In this document: piece by piece, positions 19,092 through 27,643 of the stretch
How the letters are laid out: each line of letters begins with the position of its first letter
Position numbering within the stretch: position 1 is the first letter of the stretch
DNA from: Desulfobacteraceae bacterium
GTDB lineage: Bacteria > Desulfobacterota > Desulfobacteria > Desulfobacterales > SKZT01
Direction: 5' to 3'
Assembly (NCBI GenBank): GCA_011389745.1
Contig: JAABTQ010000005.1
Coordinates: 62,001-126,000, forward strand
Length of the DNA stretch: 64,000 nucleotides
The notes under the pieces: model-generated
Seen by the model: the letters and a program-made list of their open reading frames with translations, nothing else
Database searches by the model: none
Told to the model about the DNA's origin: nothing
Position numbers and translations under genes: made by a program

Positions 19092-20180
19092 ATGCGTTTG
19101 TTCTGGGTAGACCTTCTGAAAGTACTCGCCATCTTCGGGGTGATCATCCTGCATGTCTCTGCCTCGCTTCTGGTTCCCTTTGAAACATCAAAGGAGTGGT
19201 GGATCGGTAACATCTACGATTCGCTTTCCCGATGGTGTGTACCCCTGTTTGTCATGGTAAGCGGAGCCGTGGTACTACCCGGTGTGGAAAAGCAGCCGCT
19301 TGGACAATTTCTTCTTGTTCGCGTCATAAGAATTCTGATTCCCTTTCTGGTCTGGAGCGGCATCTATTTTCTTTACCGTATCCATTTCAAAGAAGACGAT
19401 CTCACTCTTTCACAGTTTTTCCCGATGCTGCTCAGCGAGCCGATCTATTATCATCTCTGGTTCATTTATATGCTGGTTGTCCTCTATTTATTCGCACCTC
19501 CGGCCGGGGTATTTCTGAATCAGGCACCGGAAAAATACACCTGGTATCTTATTGCTCTCTGGTTTTTCTGGGCCTCACTTCTTCCGATTCTAGATAAACC
19601 TCTCGAGAATGAGCTTTATTTCTTTCCGAGCATGGATGATTACTCACCACTCAAACTTTCGGGATACTTTTTATTAGGTTATATGCTTAAAGACCAGCGT
19701 ATCCAATCAAAAAGACAATTTTTCATTGTGGTGCTCGTGTTCCTGATCGGAGGAGCAGTTACCATCATCGGAACCTTTTTGATGAGTCACGACAGAGGAG
19801 AATTTTCTCCCTTTTTCTACAAGTATTTCAGTATCACCGTCGTGGCCATGACCCTTTCTCTTTTTCTCATGGTGAAAGGCGTTTTTCATACTCACAAAGA
19901 GACCACGGATGATGGAAAGGAGCAAATTCGGATGAATTCTCCCAAATTTCTGCAAAAACTCGGGATGAGCGTTTTCGGAATCTATCTGATTCATGCACTG
20001 GTTCTCGAACTTCTGCGGGATGGAAGACTCGGTTTTATCATCGACCATACCAGTGTTTTCGGAGTGGCGATTTCGCCTGCAGCGGGAATTCCTGTTTTTG
20101 CAGCAAGTATTTTCATTTTTTCACTGATTCCTGTTTTTATTTTAAGTTACATTCCAATGGTAAGGAAAATGGTTGCATGA
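19092..20180 (+). CDS. Acyltransferase 3 family membrane protein
   Basis: An integral inner-membrane O-acyltransferase of the acyltransferase-3 (WecH/OafA) family, about 362 aa with around ten hydrophobic segments. It starts RLFWVDLLKVLAIFGVIILH, with the catalytic-type His of this family in the first helix, and has the PLFVMVSGAVVLPG loop. It probably transfers acetyl or another short acyl group onto an envelope glycan. The methionine at 19092 is preferred over 18948 because the extra 48 residues are non-homologous; AAAGGA lies upstream. Its stop overlaps the next gene start by four bases (ATGA), so the hydrolase gene is translationally coupled. Confidence 0.88.
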   Translation: MRLFWVDLLKVLAIFGVIILHVSASLLVPFETSKEWWIGNIYDSLSRWCVPLFVMVSGAVVLPGVEKQPLGQFLLVRVIRILIPFLVWSGIYFLYRIHFKEDDLTLSQFFPMLLSEPIYYHLWFIYMLVVLYLFAPPAGVFLNQAPEKYTWYLIALWFFWASLLPILDKPLENELYFFPSMDDYSPLKLSGYFLLGYMLKDQRIQSKRQFFIVVLVFLIGGAVTIIGTFLMSHDRGEFSPFFYKYFSITVVAMTLSLFLMVKGVFHTHKETTDDGKEQIRMNSPKFLQKLGMSVFGIYLIHALVLELLRDGRLGFIIDHTSVFGVAISPAAGIPVFAASIFIFSLIPVFILSYIPMVRKMVA

Positions 20181-21253
20181 ACCTTTTAAAATTCATCTAC
20201 ATCGGATTTATTTCCCTTTTCGGACCCCTGTTTGTGTTCGGCTCATGTTCCAATGAGGCTGCCGAAATCCATTTTGTTCCGGAATATATTTCATTTAAAC
20301 AGGTTGCGGAGCTACCCCTGCATAATCTTCCTAAAATGGAGGCCTGGCAGAAAGCCGTACCAAAGGTTGTTGAAATTTCAATTCCAAGAAACAATAATGA
20401 ACCTGATCAGCCTGCGCTCTGGTATCATTCAGGAACAAAAACGAAAAAGCCGCTTTTTCTGGTTCTTCATAGCTGGAGTGCTGACTACCTTCAACATTAC
20501 GGTATCCCGTACGGCGCATTTGCCGAAAAGAATGACTGGATTTTCATTCATCCCAATTATCGAGGCAAATTCGACAACCCGGAAGCCACCGGATCGGAAA
20601 AAGCGATTCAGGATGTGCTTGCTGCTCTCGAATATGCCAAAGAGCATGCACCGGTAGACAATGATCGGATTTATCTGGCTGGATTTTCCGGAGGGGCTAT
20701 GATGTCGCTCATTCTGGCAGGTCGATACCCGGAAAAATTCACCGCAGCGCTGGTATGGGTGCCCGTATATGACCTGAACGACTGGTATGACACTGTTATT
20801 CAATCCCAATATAATTACACTGCCTACTACAGAAACGACATCGAAGTTTCCTGCGGTGGAAAACCGGATAAGGATGACAAGGCGATGGAAGAATGTCGAA
20901 AAAGAAGCCCTTCAGCCTATCTGGCCAATGCCAGGGGAAAGGGTGTTCAGGTGTTCATCAGCGGAGGGATCCAGGACCATTTTGTTCCTCCTTCTCATGC
21001 AATCCGGGCTTTCAATGACCTCGCCGACGATAAAGACAAAATATCTGAAACCGATTACAAAGCCCTTGATGAAACCAAATCCCTTTCGGACGGACTCAAA
21101 GGGTACGAGGAAAACAACCGGTTTTTTGACGAAGCTGAACTTCCGGTCATTTTCAAAAGAAAGTCAGGAAATGCCACCATCGTTCTTTTTGACGGCGGTC
21201 ATGACATTGTTTATAATGCCGGATTCCATTGGCTCTCCGAATTACATCGCTGA
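20177..21253 (+). CDS. Exported alpha/beta hydrolase (prolyl-oligopeptidase-like)
   Basis: A 358-aa serine hydrolase exported across the inner membrane. An N-terminal hydrophobic segment ends in FGSC, a plausible but imperfect lipobox (Phe at -3), so it may be a lipoprotein. The catalytic triad can be read: nucleophile Ser in LAGFSGGAMM, Asp in SGGIQDHFVPP, His in DGGHDIV. Coupling to the preceding acyltransferase by a four-base overlap and the dipeptidase 25 bases downstream argue for a joint role on the cell envelope. Esterase or deacylase is a reasonable guess; the substrate is unknown. Confidence 0.82.
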   Translation: MNLLKFIYIGFISLFGPLFVFGSCSNEAAEIHFVPEYISFKQVAELPLHNLPKMEAWQKAVPKVVEISIPRNNNEPDQPALWYHSGTKTKKPLFLVLHSWSADYLQHYGIPYGAFAEKNDWIFIHPNYRGKFDNPEATGSEKAIQDVLAALEYAKEHAPVDNDRIYLAGFSGGAMMSLILAGRYPEKFTAALVWVPVYDLNDWYDTVIQSQYNYTAYYRNDIEVSCGGKPDKDDKAMEECRKRSPSAYLANARGKGVQVFISGGIQDHFVPPSHAIRAFNDLADDKDKISETDYKALDETKSLSDGLKGYEENNRFFDEAELPVIFKRKSGNATIVLFDGGHDIVYNAGFHWLSELHR

Positions 21254-21278
21254 CTCAAAAACATCTCCGAGTGTAAAC

Positions 21279-22049
21279 ATGATTTACGATTTTAAAATAA
21301 AAAAACAATTGATCAATATATTACTTATCTTTGCAATGTGGACAGGTTTTGCTTGTTTTTTATCCCGCACAGCAATACCCCAGGAATCTGATCCTATTCA
21401 CAATCCCTTTGTCGTAGAACCAGAGAAAGAATTAATGCAAATCTCCGATTTCGAACAACGGCTCATTCAGGAAGACCTTGTCAATGTTCATACGTTAGAC
21501 CCATCTCTGGTGGTGGACCTGAAATACGCCAAAACCGATAATTTCATGGGAGTAAACGTCTATGGTGATTTCACCCGAGCATATCTTCGCCTGAAACCGG
21601 CATTGAAACTCGTCAGGGCTAACCAGATTCTCCGCGAAAATTATCCGAATCTTCGCATTCTGGTGGCTGACGCCCTGAGACCGCGGTCTGTCCAGCATAT
21701 GATGTGGAATCTCGTGGTCGGCACCCCCCAGCAGCCATATATCGCAAATCCGAATTCGGGTTCCATGCACAATTTCGGTGCTGCAGTGGATGTCACCCTC
21801 TATAATGTGGAAACTAAACAGCAACTCGATATGGGAACTCCACTCGACCACTTCGGTCCTCTGGCTCAGCCTGTGCTGGGTACTAAATTTTTTAAGGAAG
21901 GGAAGCTGAGCGAAGCCCAACTTAAAAACCGCCTTATTTTAAGAAAGGTTATGATCGATGCAGGCTGGTATCCTCTCAATATTGAGTGGTGGCATTTCAA
22001 TGCCTTTTCCCGGGATTACATCCGGAAAAATTATTCTATCATCGAATAA
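21279..22049 (+). CDS. D-Ala-D-Ala dipeptidase-like M15 metallopeptidase (VanX/DdpX type)
   Basis: A 256-aa exported zinc peptidase expected to cut D-alanyl-D-alanine or related cell-wall dipeptides. An N-terminal membrane segment (residues 10-28) directs export. The zinc and catalytic residues are visible: SGSMHNFGAAVDVTL supplies His and Asp, and EWWHFN near the C-terminus supplies the catalytic Glu and third zinc His. The substrate Arg appears in VADALRPRSVQ. The reading frame is open back to 20787, inside the hydrolase gene, but only the ATG at 21279 gives a signal sequence. Third gene of the acyltransferase-hydrolase trio. Confidence 0.88.
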   Translation: MIYDFKIKKQLINILLIFAMWTGFACFLSRTAIPQESDPIHNPFVVEPEKELMQISDFEQRLIQEDLVNVHTLDPSLVVDLKYAKTDNFMGVNVYGDFTRAYLRLKPALKLVRANQILRENYPNLRILVADALRPRSVQHMMWNLVVGTPQQPYIANPNSGSMHNFGAAVDVTLYNVETKQQLDMGTPLDHFGPLAQPVLGTKFFKEGKLSEAQLKNRLILRKVMIDAGWYPLNIEWWHFNAFSRDYIRKNYSIIE

Positions 22050-22212
22050 GGGACTCGGATAAAATAAATCGCCCTTACCTTACATTTCCGCGGACCAGCT
22101 AAAGGAAATTCGAATCGCCGACAGCATGCGTAATGGGCCGTCCCGGTCATCCTTATACCCGGCTTCTCATTGCCGGTGCGCGGGGTGAAACCGAAACAAC
22201 GACCGGATCCAT

Positions 22213-24090
22213 TTAATCCGGAAACTCCCTTAAGGATTCGTGGATCCCCTTGTGCATCTCATACCAGAAGTCCAGAGCCGCCTTGTGCTTGTCATCGGTA
22301 AATCTTTTCAGCCAATATTCCAGTTGATCGTTCTGAAGACCATCCGTCTCCTTTTTCTTTCTCAGAAATGACCAGACAATATCAGTATTTCGTTCCGGTT
22401 CCCAAAAAATGGACGCATTTCGGCTGTTGATGCGGCCGGCAGTCAGTGACAATGATCGCAGGAACGCATCCCTGCAACAGAATAGTTCCTCAATGACATC
22501 CGGCATCATGTCCTCCGCCCAGGCACGGTGAAAACGGCAAAAACCCAAATTGTCGAGCATAAGTTCCTTGACCATTCGTTTGGCGTTTTCCTGACCCAAT
22601 CGATAAGGCGGCAGAAAATCTTTACCATAATGCATATAGTATTTCCCCATGATGGCCATGGGAGACAATACTCCCGGTGTCCAGTACTGGTTGGGCACCA
22701 TCCATCCCTGACGGGCAAACGCATTGTACACAAAACAATCCATAACCCGTTTGCCTCTTTCACGTCCCAGACGACGGGCAAACTTGCGGGGGCCGAATTT
22801 AAGGGGGATTCGACTGTCGGGTTTGACCATTTCATGAAGCAGGGCAACCCCAAGTTTGGCGTTATGCATCGAATCTGCCACAAGGTCGAACCCGTTCCGG
22901 GAAAAAACGGGCAAAGCGGAAACTCCCAGTTCATCGGGTGTCAGATACCTTTCGTGAAGGCATTCCATGAGCCAGGAAACCACGCCGCCGGCCGAAATGG
23001 CATCAAAACCCAGCGAGTCACCGGCCTGGTTCAATATTTCAGCAGCGCGCTGGTCGAAGATTCCGCACAAGGGGCCAAGGCACTGATACGGTTCATAATC
23101 TTTTTTGAACTCGCCCCGGAGTTTTTTGCAAACAGCCGCACAGGGTTCCCCACAGGTTTTTTGCTGTTTGGTTGCTATGGTTTCTTCGTTGAATTGCTTC
23201 AGGTAATGGTTGAGGATAAATTCACGATTAAACTCGATTCTTTCTTCTTCGGTCCAATAGATGCTTCGATAGTTGAAAGCGATCATATTGCCAAACTGCG
23301 TGGCATAATTCACACCAAACGTTCCACCGGTATCAAACTGGGGATCGAAACGGTATTTGGTGGTTGCTTCAAAGTCTTTGGCTGCCAACCGCTTTTGATA
23401 TTTGTCTTCAAACCATTTATCAGCCACCTTTCGATCCCGAAAATCCTCATCAATAAATGTTCCGCCATAAATGACACCTGCAATGCCATGGTCCATCAAC
23501 AGCTTGGTACCAAACCCCCCTCTGCCTGCCCATGTGTCAACATGGCTCAGCTTGCCCTTGGACACCGGGGCCGAAGCAATCGCCCCGAAATCGGTATATT
23601 GGGCTGCGGGACCAACGGCGAGCACCCTGGGATCGGTTTCATAACGGTCACCCAACTGTTCAAGCGCATAAGCCATGATGGCATACACCCCTTTTCGGCC
23701 CTGCTGCCACACCTCGTGCAAATCCAAAGGGATGAGCTCCACATCGATCTCTTCTCCGTGAAGACGGTTCAGATATAACAGAGAAGGGGTGGATGCTTTG
23801 TTGATAATGGAAACCATATTGATCCCGAGGTTATCGAACACGAGGGCTGCTCCTCCCATGGAGGAAATATAAAAACCATGCCAGCAAGGAGAAATACCGT
23901 TAAATATCAGCCGATTCGACCCCGGAAAAATCGAACCGGCAAGCAGGCCGGCACCGATATTGAGGCTATTGTGTTTGTAGGCCAGATGAATACCCAGATC
24001 AACAGGTCCGAAAAAATCTCCTACCTTGTAACGTTTCATTCTGTAAAAGCCATTTGAAGCATCCAGCATGAGTATTTTTAACCAGTTCAA
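22213..24090 (-). CDS. aor: Aldehyde ferredoxin oxidoreductase (tungsten enzyme)
   Basis: A 625-aa cytoplasmic tungstopterin enzyme that oxidises aldehydes to acids with ferredoxin as partner. Conserved cofactor segments are present, e.g. DTWAGRGGFGTKL. The cluster ligands are C313, C317 and C321 (CGEPCAAVC, a Cx3Cx3C spacing slightly wider than the CxxCxxxC of studied AORs), with a fourth Cys in DNLGFCRF. The start is a TTG at 24090 preceded by AAGGGG. It is a single gene with no adjacent ferredoxin or moaD-type gene. The AOR subfamily cannot be assigned. Confidence 0.9.
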   Translation of the reverse strand: MNWLKILMLDASNGFYRMKRYKVGDFFGPVDLGIHLAYKHNSLNIGAGLLAGSIFPGSNRLIFNGISPCWHGFYISSMGGAALVFDNLGINMVSIINKASTPSLLYLNRLHGEEIDVELIPLDLHEVWQQGRKGVYAIMAYALEQLGDRYETDPRVLAVGPAAQYTDFGAIASAPVSKGKLSHVDTWAGRGGFGTKLLMDHGIAGVIYGGTFIDEDFRDRKVADKWFEDKYQKRLAAKDFEATTKYRFDPQFDTGGTFGVNYATQFGNMIAFNYRSIYWTEEERIEFNREFILNHYLKQFNEETIATKQQKTCGEPCAAVCKKLRGEFKKDYEPYQCLGPLCGIFDQRAAEILNQAGDSLGFDAISAGGVVSWLMECLHERYLTPDELGVSALPVFSRNGFDLVADSMHNAKLGVALLHEMVKPDSRIPLKFGPRKFARRLGRERGKRVMDCFVYNAFARQGWMVPNQYWTPGVLSPMAIMGKYYMHYGKDFLPPYRLGQENAKRMVKELMLDNLGFCRFHRAWAEDMMPDVIEELFCCRDAFLRSLSLTAGRINSRNASIFWEPERNTDIVWSFLRKKKETDGLQNDQLEYWLKRFTDDKHKAALDFWYEMHKGIHESLREFPD

Positions 24091-24229
24091 GTTATTACCC
24101 CTTACATTATTGATTTTTTATTTTTTACACGAGCTTTTTTGAGAAATGTCAGAGCCCATGTGACGGCAATTTCTCCTCAAGAGAGAAAAGTTGTTTCTTT
24201 TTTGGATTCTCAAGCAGATGCCATGGCGC

Positions 24230-24898
24230 TTATGAGTCGCCATGGTTCGACTGATTTTTTTCCCACCTGTCTTTCAAATCCCCCAGGTTTTCGCTATGTG
24301 TCAAAACAACCATCTCATCATCTTTTTTAAGCTTGGTTTCCTCAGTCGCAAGGTTAAAATGACCATCACGATAAAAACAAATAACCCGGGTGTTCTCCGG
24401 AAGATCGAGATCAGCAACGCTCTTTCCCTTTTCTTTATCCACCGTGAACGTAAAGAACCTTGCCTCTGCTTTAATCACTGTGGAAAGTTCAAGAAAATCG
24501 ATGCCTTCCACCATGTCAGCAAGATATCGGCCGATGGTCCGGGATGGAAAAATAGTGTGTTTGAGGTCCAGCTCAGAGCAGATTTCCTCAAATTCAGGAT
24601 CCTGAATTTGAGGGATGACCCGTTTGAAGCCCAAAGATCTTCCCACAAGACTCGATATCATATTTGCCTGGTCGCTGTTGCTGAGGCAAAAAAGCACATC
24701 AGTCTGCTCCGGACCCACCTCTCGAAGAATAGCGGGATTGCTTCCGTCTCCGTTTAAAAAACTGCAGTCTAATATGTCCGAGAGATTATCTATCCTTTCC
24801 TGGTCCTTTTCGATAATAATGACTTCGTGGCCTCTTTCTATCAACAATTCAACGGTCCTCACGGTGAGTTCACCGGCACCGACAAAAGCGATTCTCAT
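24230..24898 (-). CDS. trkA: TrkA-type K+ uptake regulatory subunit
   Basis: A 222-aa cytoplasmic RCK protein: an N-terminal NAD/ATP-binding Rossmann domain opening MRIAFVGAGELTVRTVELL, with the acidic residue after strand 2 (IIIEKD), and a C-terminal TrkA_C ligand domain after residue 140. It gates the TrkH channel according to nucleotide state. The length is that of the single-RCK (half-size) form rather than the doubled E. coli TrkA. It follows trkH with a 4-base gap on the same strand, so they form one transcript. Confidence 0.93.
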   Translation of the reverse strand: MRIAFVGAGELTVRTVELLIERGHEVIIIEKDQERIDNLSDILDCSFLNGDGSNPAILREVGPEQTDVLFCLSNSDQANMISSLVGRSLGFKRVIPQIQDPEFEEICSELDLKHTIFPSRTIGRYLADMVEGIDFLELSTVIKAEARFFTFTVDKEKGKSVADLDLPENTRVICFYRDGHFNLATEETKLKKDDEMVVLTHSENLGDLKDRWEKNQSNHGDS

Positions 24899-24902
24899 AT
24901 AA

Positions 24903-26360
24903 TTATAACCTCCTTCCTATCCAGGTTCTGGGATATACCATCACCAGCCAGGCAAGTATTTCAAGCCTTCCAAGAAGCATGTCAATACAAAGAATCCCTT
25001 TGAGCAGATTCGGCATCTCGGAGCTGACCACCCCTGCGGAGAGCCCGACAGTCGCCGTGGCCGAAACCACTTCGAAAAGGGAATCCATCGGATTATATCC
25101 CATGAATAAGAAAGGCATCCATGAAAGGAGAATGATCGTTACAAAAAGCAAAATAATGAGAAGCGCTTCCTGAATCTCCGTTTCTTCCATGCGCTGGCCG
25201 GCTATTCGCGGTTTAGCCACCGCATGAATGCTGGCGCAAGCCTTCCTGAGCACTATCCGTAAAAGATTTATGACCATCAGCAGTCGTAAAATCTTCACCC
25301 CTCCTGCTGTTGAGCCGACTCCTCCTCCTATGGCCATGCTTATAATCAGCAAGAGCTTGGAACCATCAGCCAGTTGTGAGAGATCCATAGTCGTAAACCC
25401 GGCTGTTGTCTGGGCTGAAAGAGCAAGAATTGGGGCATTAAGAAGCGCTTGCGTCCATTGCGCTTTTTCCGTTATTACCAGAGAAATGCCAAGTACCAAA
25501 CTCACCAACCCACTCACAATAAGTATTCCATACAATTGTAAAGTAACGGTAGTTGGTCTTGAATCCTTTTTGTAGAGCCTGTGATAAAAGCTCAAAGGTA
25601 TTGCGCCTGCAAGGCAGATCAAAATAACGGAAAAGTGAAAAACCGGACTTCCCAGAGCAGCAAGGCTGGTATCATGAGGAGCGAAACCTCCAGTGGATAC
25701 CGATGCCATGGTGTAAAGAAGAGCGTCGAAGGGTCTGGTTCCCACAACCAGCAGGAGCAGGAAACCAGCCACGCTCAAAACAGTATATACGGTAAGCACG
25801 CGACGCGCATGGGCTTTTGTTCCTCCTACCAGATCATCTTCCCTGGCCTCGGTAACAGCAAAACGTATTGATGAAGAACCTGGCCGGAAAAGCAGGGCGA
25901 GAGAAAGGACAACGATTCCCAGACCGCCATACCATTGCATCCAGGCGCGAGCAAAGAGAAACGTCTGTGCCTGATTTTCCAGGCCATTTAAAGTACTAAG
26001 ACCGGTGGTGGTGGCGGCGGAGATGGTTTCAAAAAGTGCATCGGAAAAAATCAGCCCTGAGCCCATTACCGGAAAAGACATAACCAGGGGCGTAAAAAAG
26101 AACATGAAAGCCACAAGAACCATGGCTTCATTGACCTGCACTTCCATAGGAGCCCGCATTCTCCCAAGGAGAAAACCAATTCCTGCCAGTGCGACAATGA
26201 CAACTGCGTATCTGAAAGTAATATGGGTCTCCCCATAGATCAGTGACACCGCCAAAGGAATAACCGTCAATATGGCGACCACAAGGCAAAGCTGTCCGAA
26301 ATATTTTGCCAGGACCGGAAAACGGACCGCATAGCTGAGTCCGGCTGCTTGCTTTGTCAT
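24903..26360 (-). CDS. trkH: TrkH-type potassium transporter
   Basis: A 485-aa inner-membrane K+ channel/transporter of the Trk/Ktr family with about ten hydrophobic helices and the four re-entrant P-loop repeats. Examples of selectivity glycines are TTTGLSTL, STGGFAPHD, TTAGFTTMD and ATVGLSAGV. Conserved arginine-rich MGGGVGSTAGGVK near the gating loop is present. Together with trkA immediately downstream it makes a complete Trk system; no third gene is visible. Confidence 0.94.
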   Translation of the reverse strand: MTKQAAGLSYAVRFPVLAKYFGQLCLVVAILTVIPLAVSLIYGETHITFRYAVVIVALAGIGFLLGRMRAPMEVQVNEAMVLVAFMFFFTPLVMSFPVMGSGLIFSDALFETISAATTTGLSTLNGLENQAQTFLFARAWMQWYGGLGIVVLSLALLFRPGSSSIRFAVTEAREDDLVGGTKAHARRVLTVYTVLSVAGFLLLLVVGTRPFDALLYTMASVSTGGFAPHDTSLAALGSPVFHFSVILICLAGAIPLSFYHRLYKKDSRPTTVTLQLYGILIVSGLVSLVLGISLVITEKAQWTQALLNAPILALSAQTTAGFTTMDLSQLADGSKLLLIISMAIGGGVGSTAGGVKILRLLMVINLLRIVLRKACASIHAVAKPRIAGQRMEETEIQEALLIILLFVTIILLSWMPFLFMGYNPMDSLFEVVSATATVGLSAGVVSSEMPNLLKGILCIDMLLGRLEILAWLVMVYPRTWIGRRL

Positions 26361-26529
26361 GAGTTACCTCATTTTCCTTTATGATAGTGCACTTTCGTCG
26401 CCGGTGTCCTGAGTGAATAGACACGATGATGATCAGCATGGCACCACGAGTTGTTTCCAGTGATTAACTTAATGGTTTGGTTTATGCAAGGGCCGATATG
26501 TATTATTTTTTCAAATTCAAGACGATGAC

Positions 26530-27315
26530 TCAATGCCAAATGTATGCTGCCAAAGATAATACACCATATATAAATTCCTTATGAAGCAGTTCTGCTTTTT
26601 TGCCTTCTCCAACAGCACCCAGGGGGACAAACAAAGGTAGAAAATGTTCGGAAGGATAAGGATGGTTTTTTTCAGCATCAAGCCCCTGCTTTTTATAGTT
26701 CAACAACGATGGTGCATCCCCATTCAAGAGGTTATTTTCAAGCCAGGAATCAAAATTTATTGCATATTGGACAGGTTCATCATTCATTTTACGCCCGTGC
26801 ATGTCTTCAAGATTGTGAGTAGCTCCACCACTTCCCATGATTAATACACCCTCGTCCCGAAACCGGGCAAGGGCGTTGCCCATAAGAAAATGATGGTCCG
26901 GCCCGAGGTCTCCCTGGATCGATAACTGGATTACCGGAATTTCAGCTTCGGGATACATCAAAGAAAGTGGAACCCAGACCCCATGATCGAACCCTTTGTC
27001 GAAATCAATTTTAGATGAAATTCCATTTTGGGAAAAAGCCTCGGTGATCTCCTTTGCAAGCAAAGGGTTACCCGGAGCGGGGTAGGAGATTTCATAAAGT
27101 TGTCTCGGAAAGCCGTAAAAATCATGGATTGTTTGGGGAAAATCAGCACCTGAAAACATTGGAGCAACAGTCTCCCAGTGAGCAGAGACGCAAACAATAG
27201 CTTTTGGAGTCCCCAGCTTTTTTCCGAGTTTTTTTAGAAAATTATGCGTTGGTGATGGCAAAATAGCCATAATCGGCATACCATGAGAGATAAAAATGCT
27301 GGGAAATGATTTCAT
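26530..27315 (-). CDS. DODA-type class III extradiol dioxygenase
   Basis: A 261-aa protein of the YgiD/4,5-DOPA dioxygenase family (LigB-like), which opens aromatic diols or is of unknown substrate in bacteria. Metal-binding residues are visible in FISHGMP (His), SAHWET (His), FDHGVWVPLSL and GSGGATHNL. The start at 27315 is preceded by AAGGAG with an 8-base gap; an upstream in-frame ATG at 27369 lacks this and is rejected. It stands alone between trkH and an RHH antitoxin stub. The enzyme needs oxygen as a substrate, which is odd for a strict anaerobe, so the role here is uncertain. Confidence 0.88.
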   Translation of the reverse strand: MKSFPSIFISHGMPIMAILPSPTHNFLKKLGKKLGTPKAIVCVSAHWETVAPMFSGADFPQTIHDFYGFPRQLYEISYPAPGNPLLAKEITEAFSQNGISSKIDFDKGFDHGVWVPLSLMYPEAEIPVIQLSIQGDLGPDHHFLMGNALARFRDEGVLIMGSGGATHNLEDMHGRKMNDEPVQYAINFDSWLENNLLNGDAPSLLNYKKQGLDAEKNHPYPSEHFLPLFVPLGAVGEGKKAELLHKEFIYGVLSLAAYIWH

Positions 27316-27426
27316 GATGTTTCTCCTTAAATATGTTTCTATCGTCTTCAGAAAAGTGGTTAATATCAAGCAAGGGTTTTCTACAAATAGATTAGCAGTT
27401 CTTCCTTTGACATTACCTGTTTGTTA

Positions 27427-27461
27427 TCATATTATGATGCTAAATTGACAACATAATATGA
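27427..27461. promoter_or_regulatory. Inverted-repeat operator upstream of antitoxin stub
   Basis: A perfect 10-base inverted repeat TCATATTATG / CATAATATGA, centred with a 15-base spacer, lies 18 bases before the start of a ribbon-helix-helix-like antitoxin stub. AT-rich dyads at this position are the usual self-repression site of type II antitoxins. Its preservation next to a 13-codon gene suggests the operator outlived its gene. Confidence 0.6.
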
Positions 27462-27479
27462 CTTAAAACAGGAGACGGT

Positions 27480-27521
27480 ATGAAGGCAGTTACCATCAGA
27501 GGGGTGGATAACGAGTTATAA
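27480..27521 (+). pseudogene. 13-codon stub of a ribbon-helix-helix antitoxin
   Basis: The frame reads MKAVTIRGVDNEL and stops. This opening closely resembles the N-terminal strand of RHH antitoxins of the plasmid-stability type, in which the strand MKAVTLRG... binds the operator. A proper ribosome site (AGGAGACGG) precedes it. No remainder of the antitoxin or toxin is seen before mscS at 27644. A deletion has probably removed the rest. Confidence 0.5.
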
Positions 27522-27643
27522 GCTTTTCAGCAGAGACAGGCATTTTGTTTTAATTCCCGGCTTGGTACAATTGTAGGAAAGTGTTAAAAGCTTTATCCCG
27601 TAACTCTGAATGCAAAGGCACAAAAGAATTGAGATTTTAATTC

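Noticed and set aside
22528-23778. A 416-codon open frame on the plus strand inside the AOR gene
   Set aside because: It is antisense to a gene with clear AOR motifs, lacks a ribosome site and has no recognisable domain; its length is a by-product of the coding bias of the real gene.
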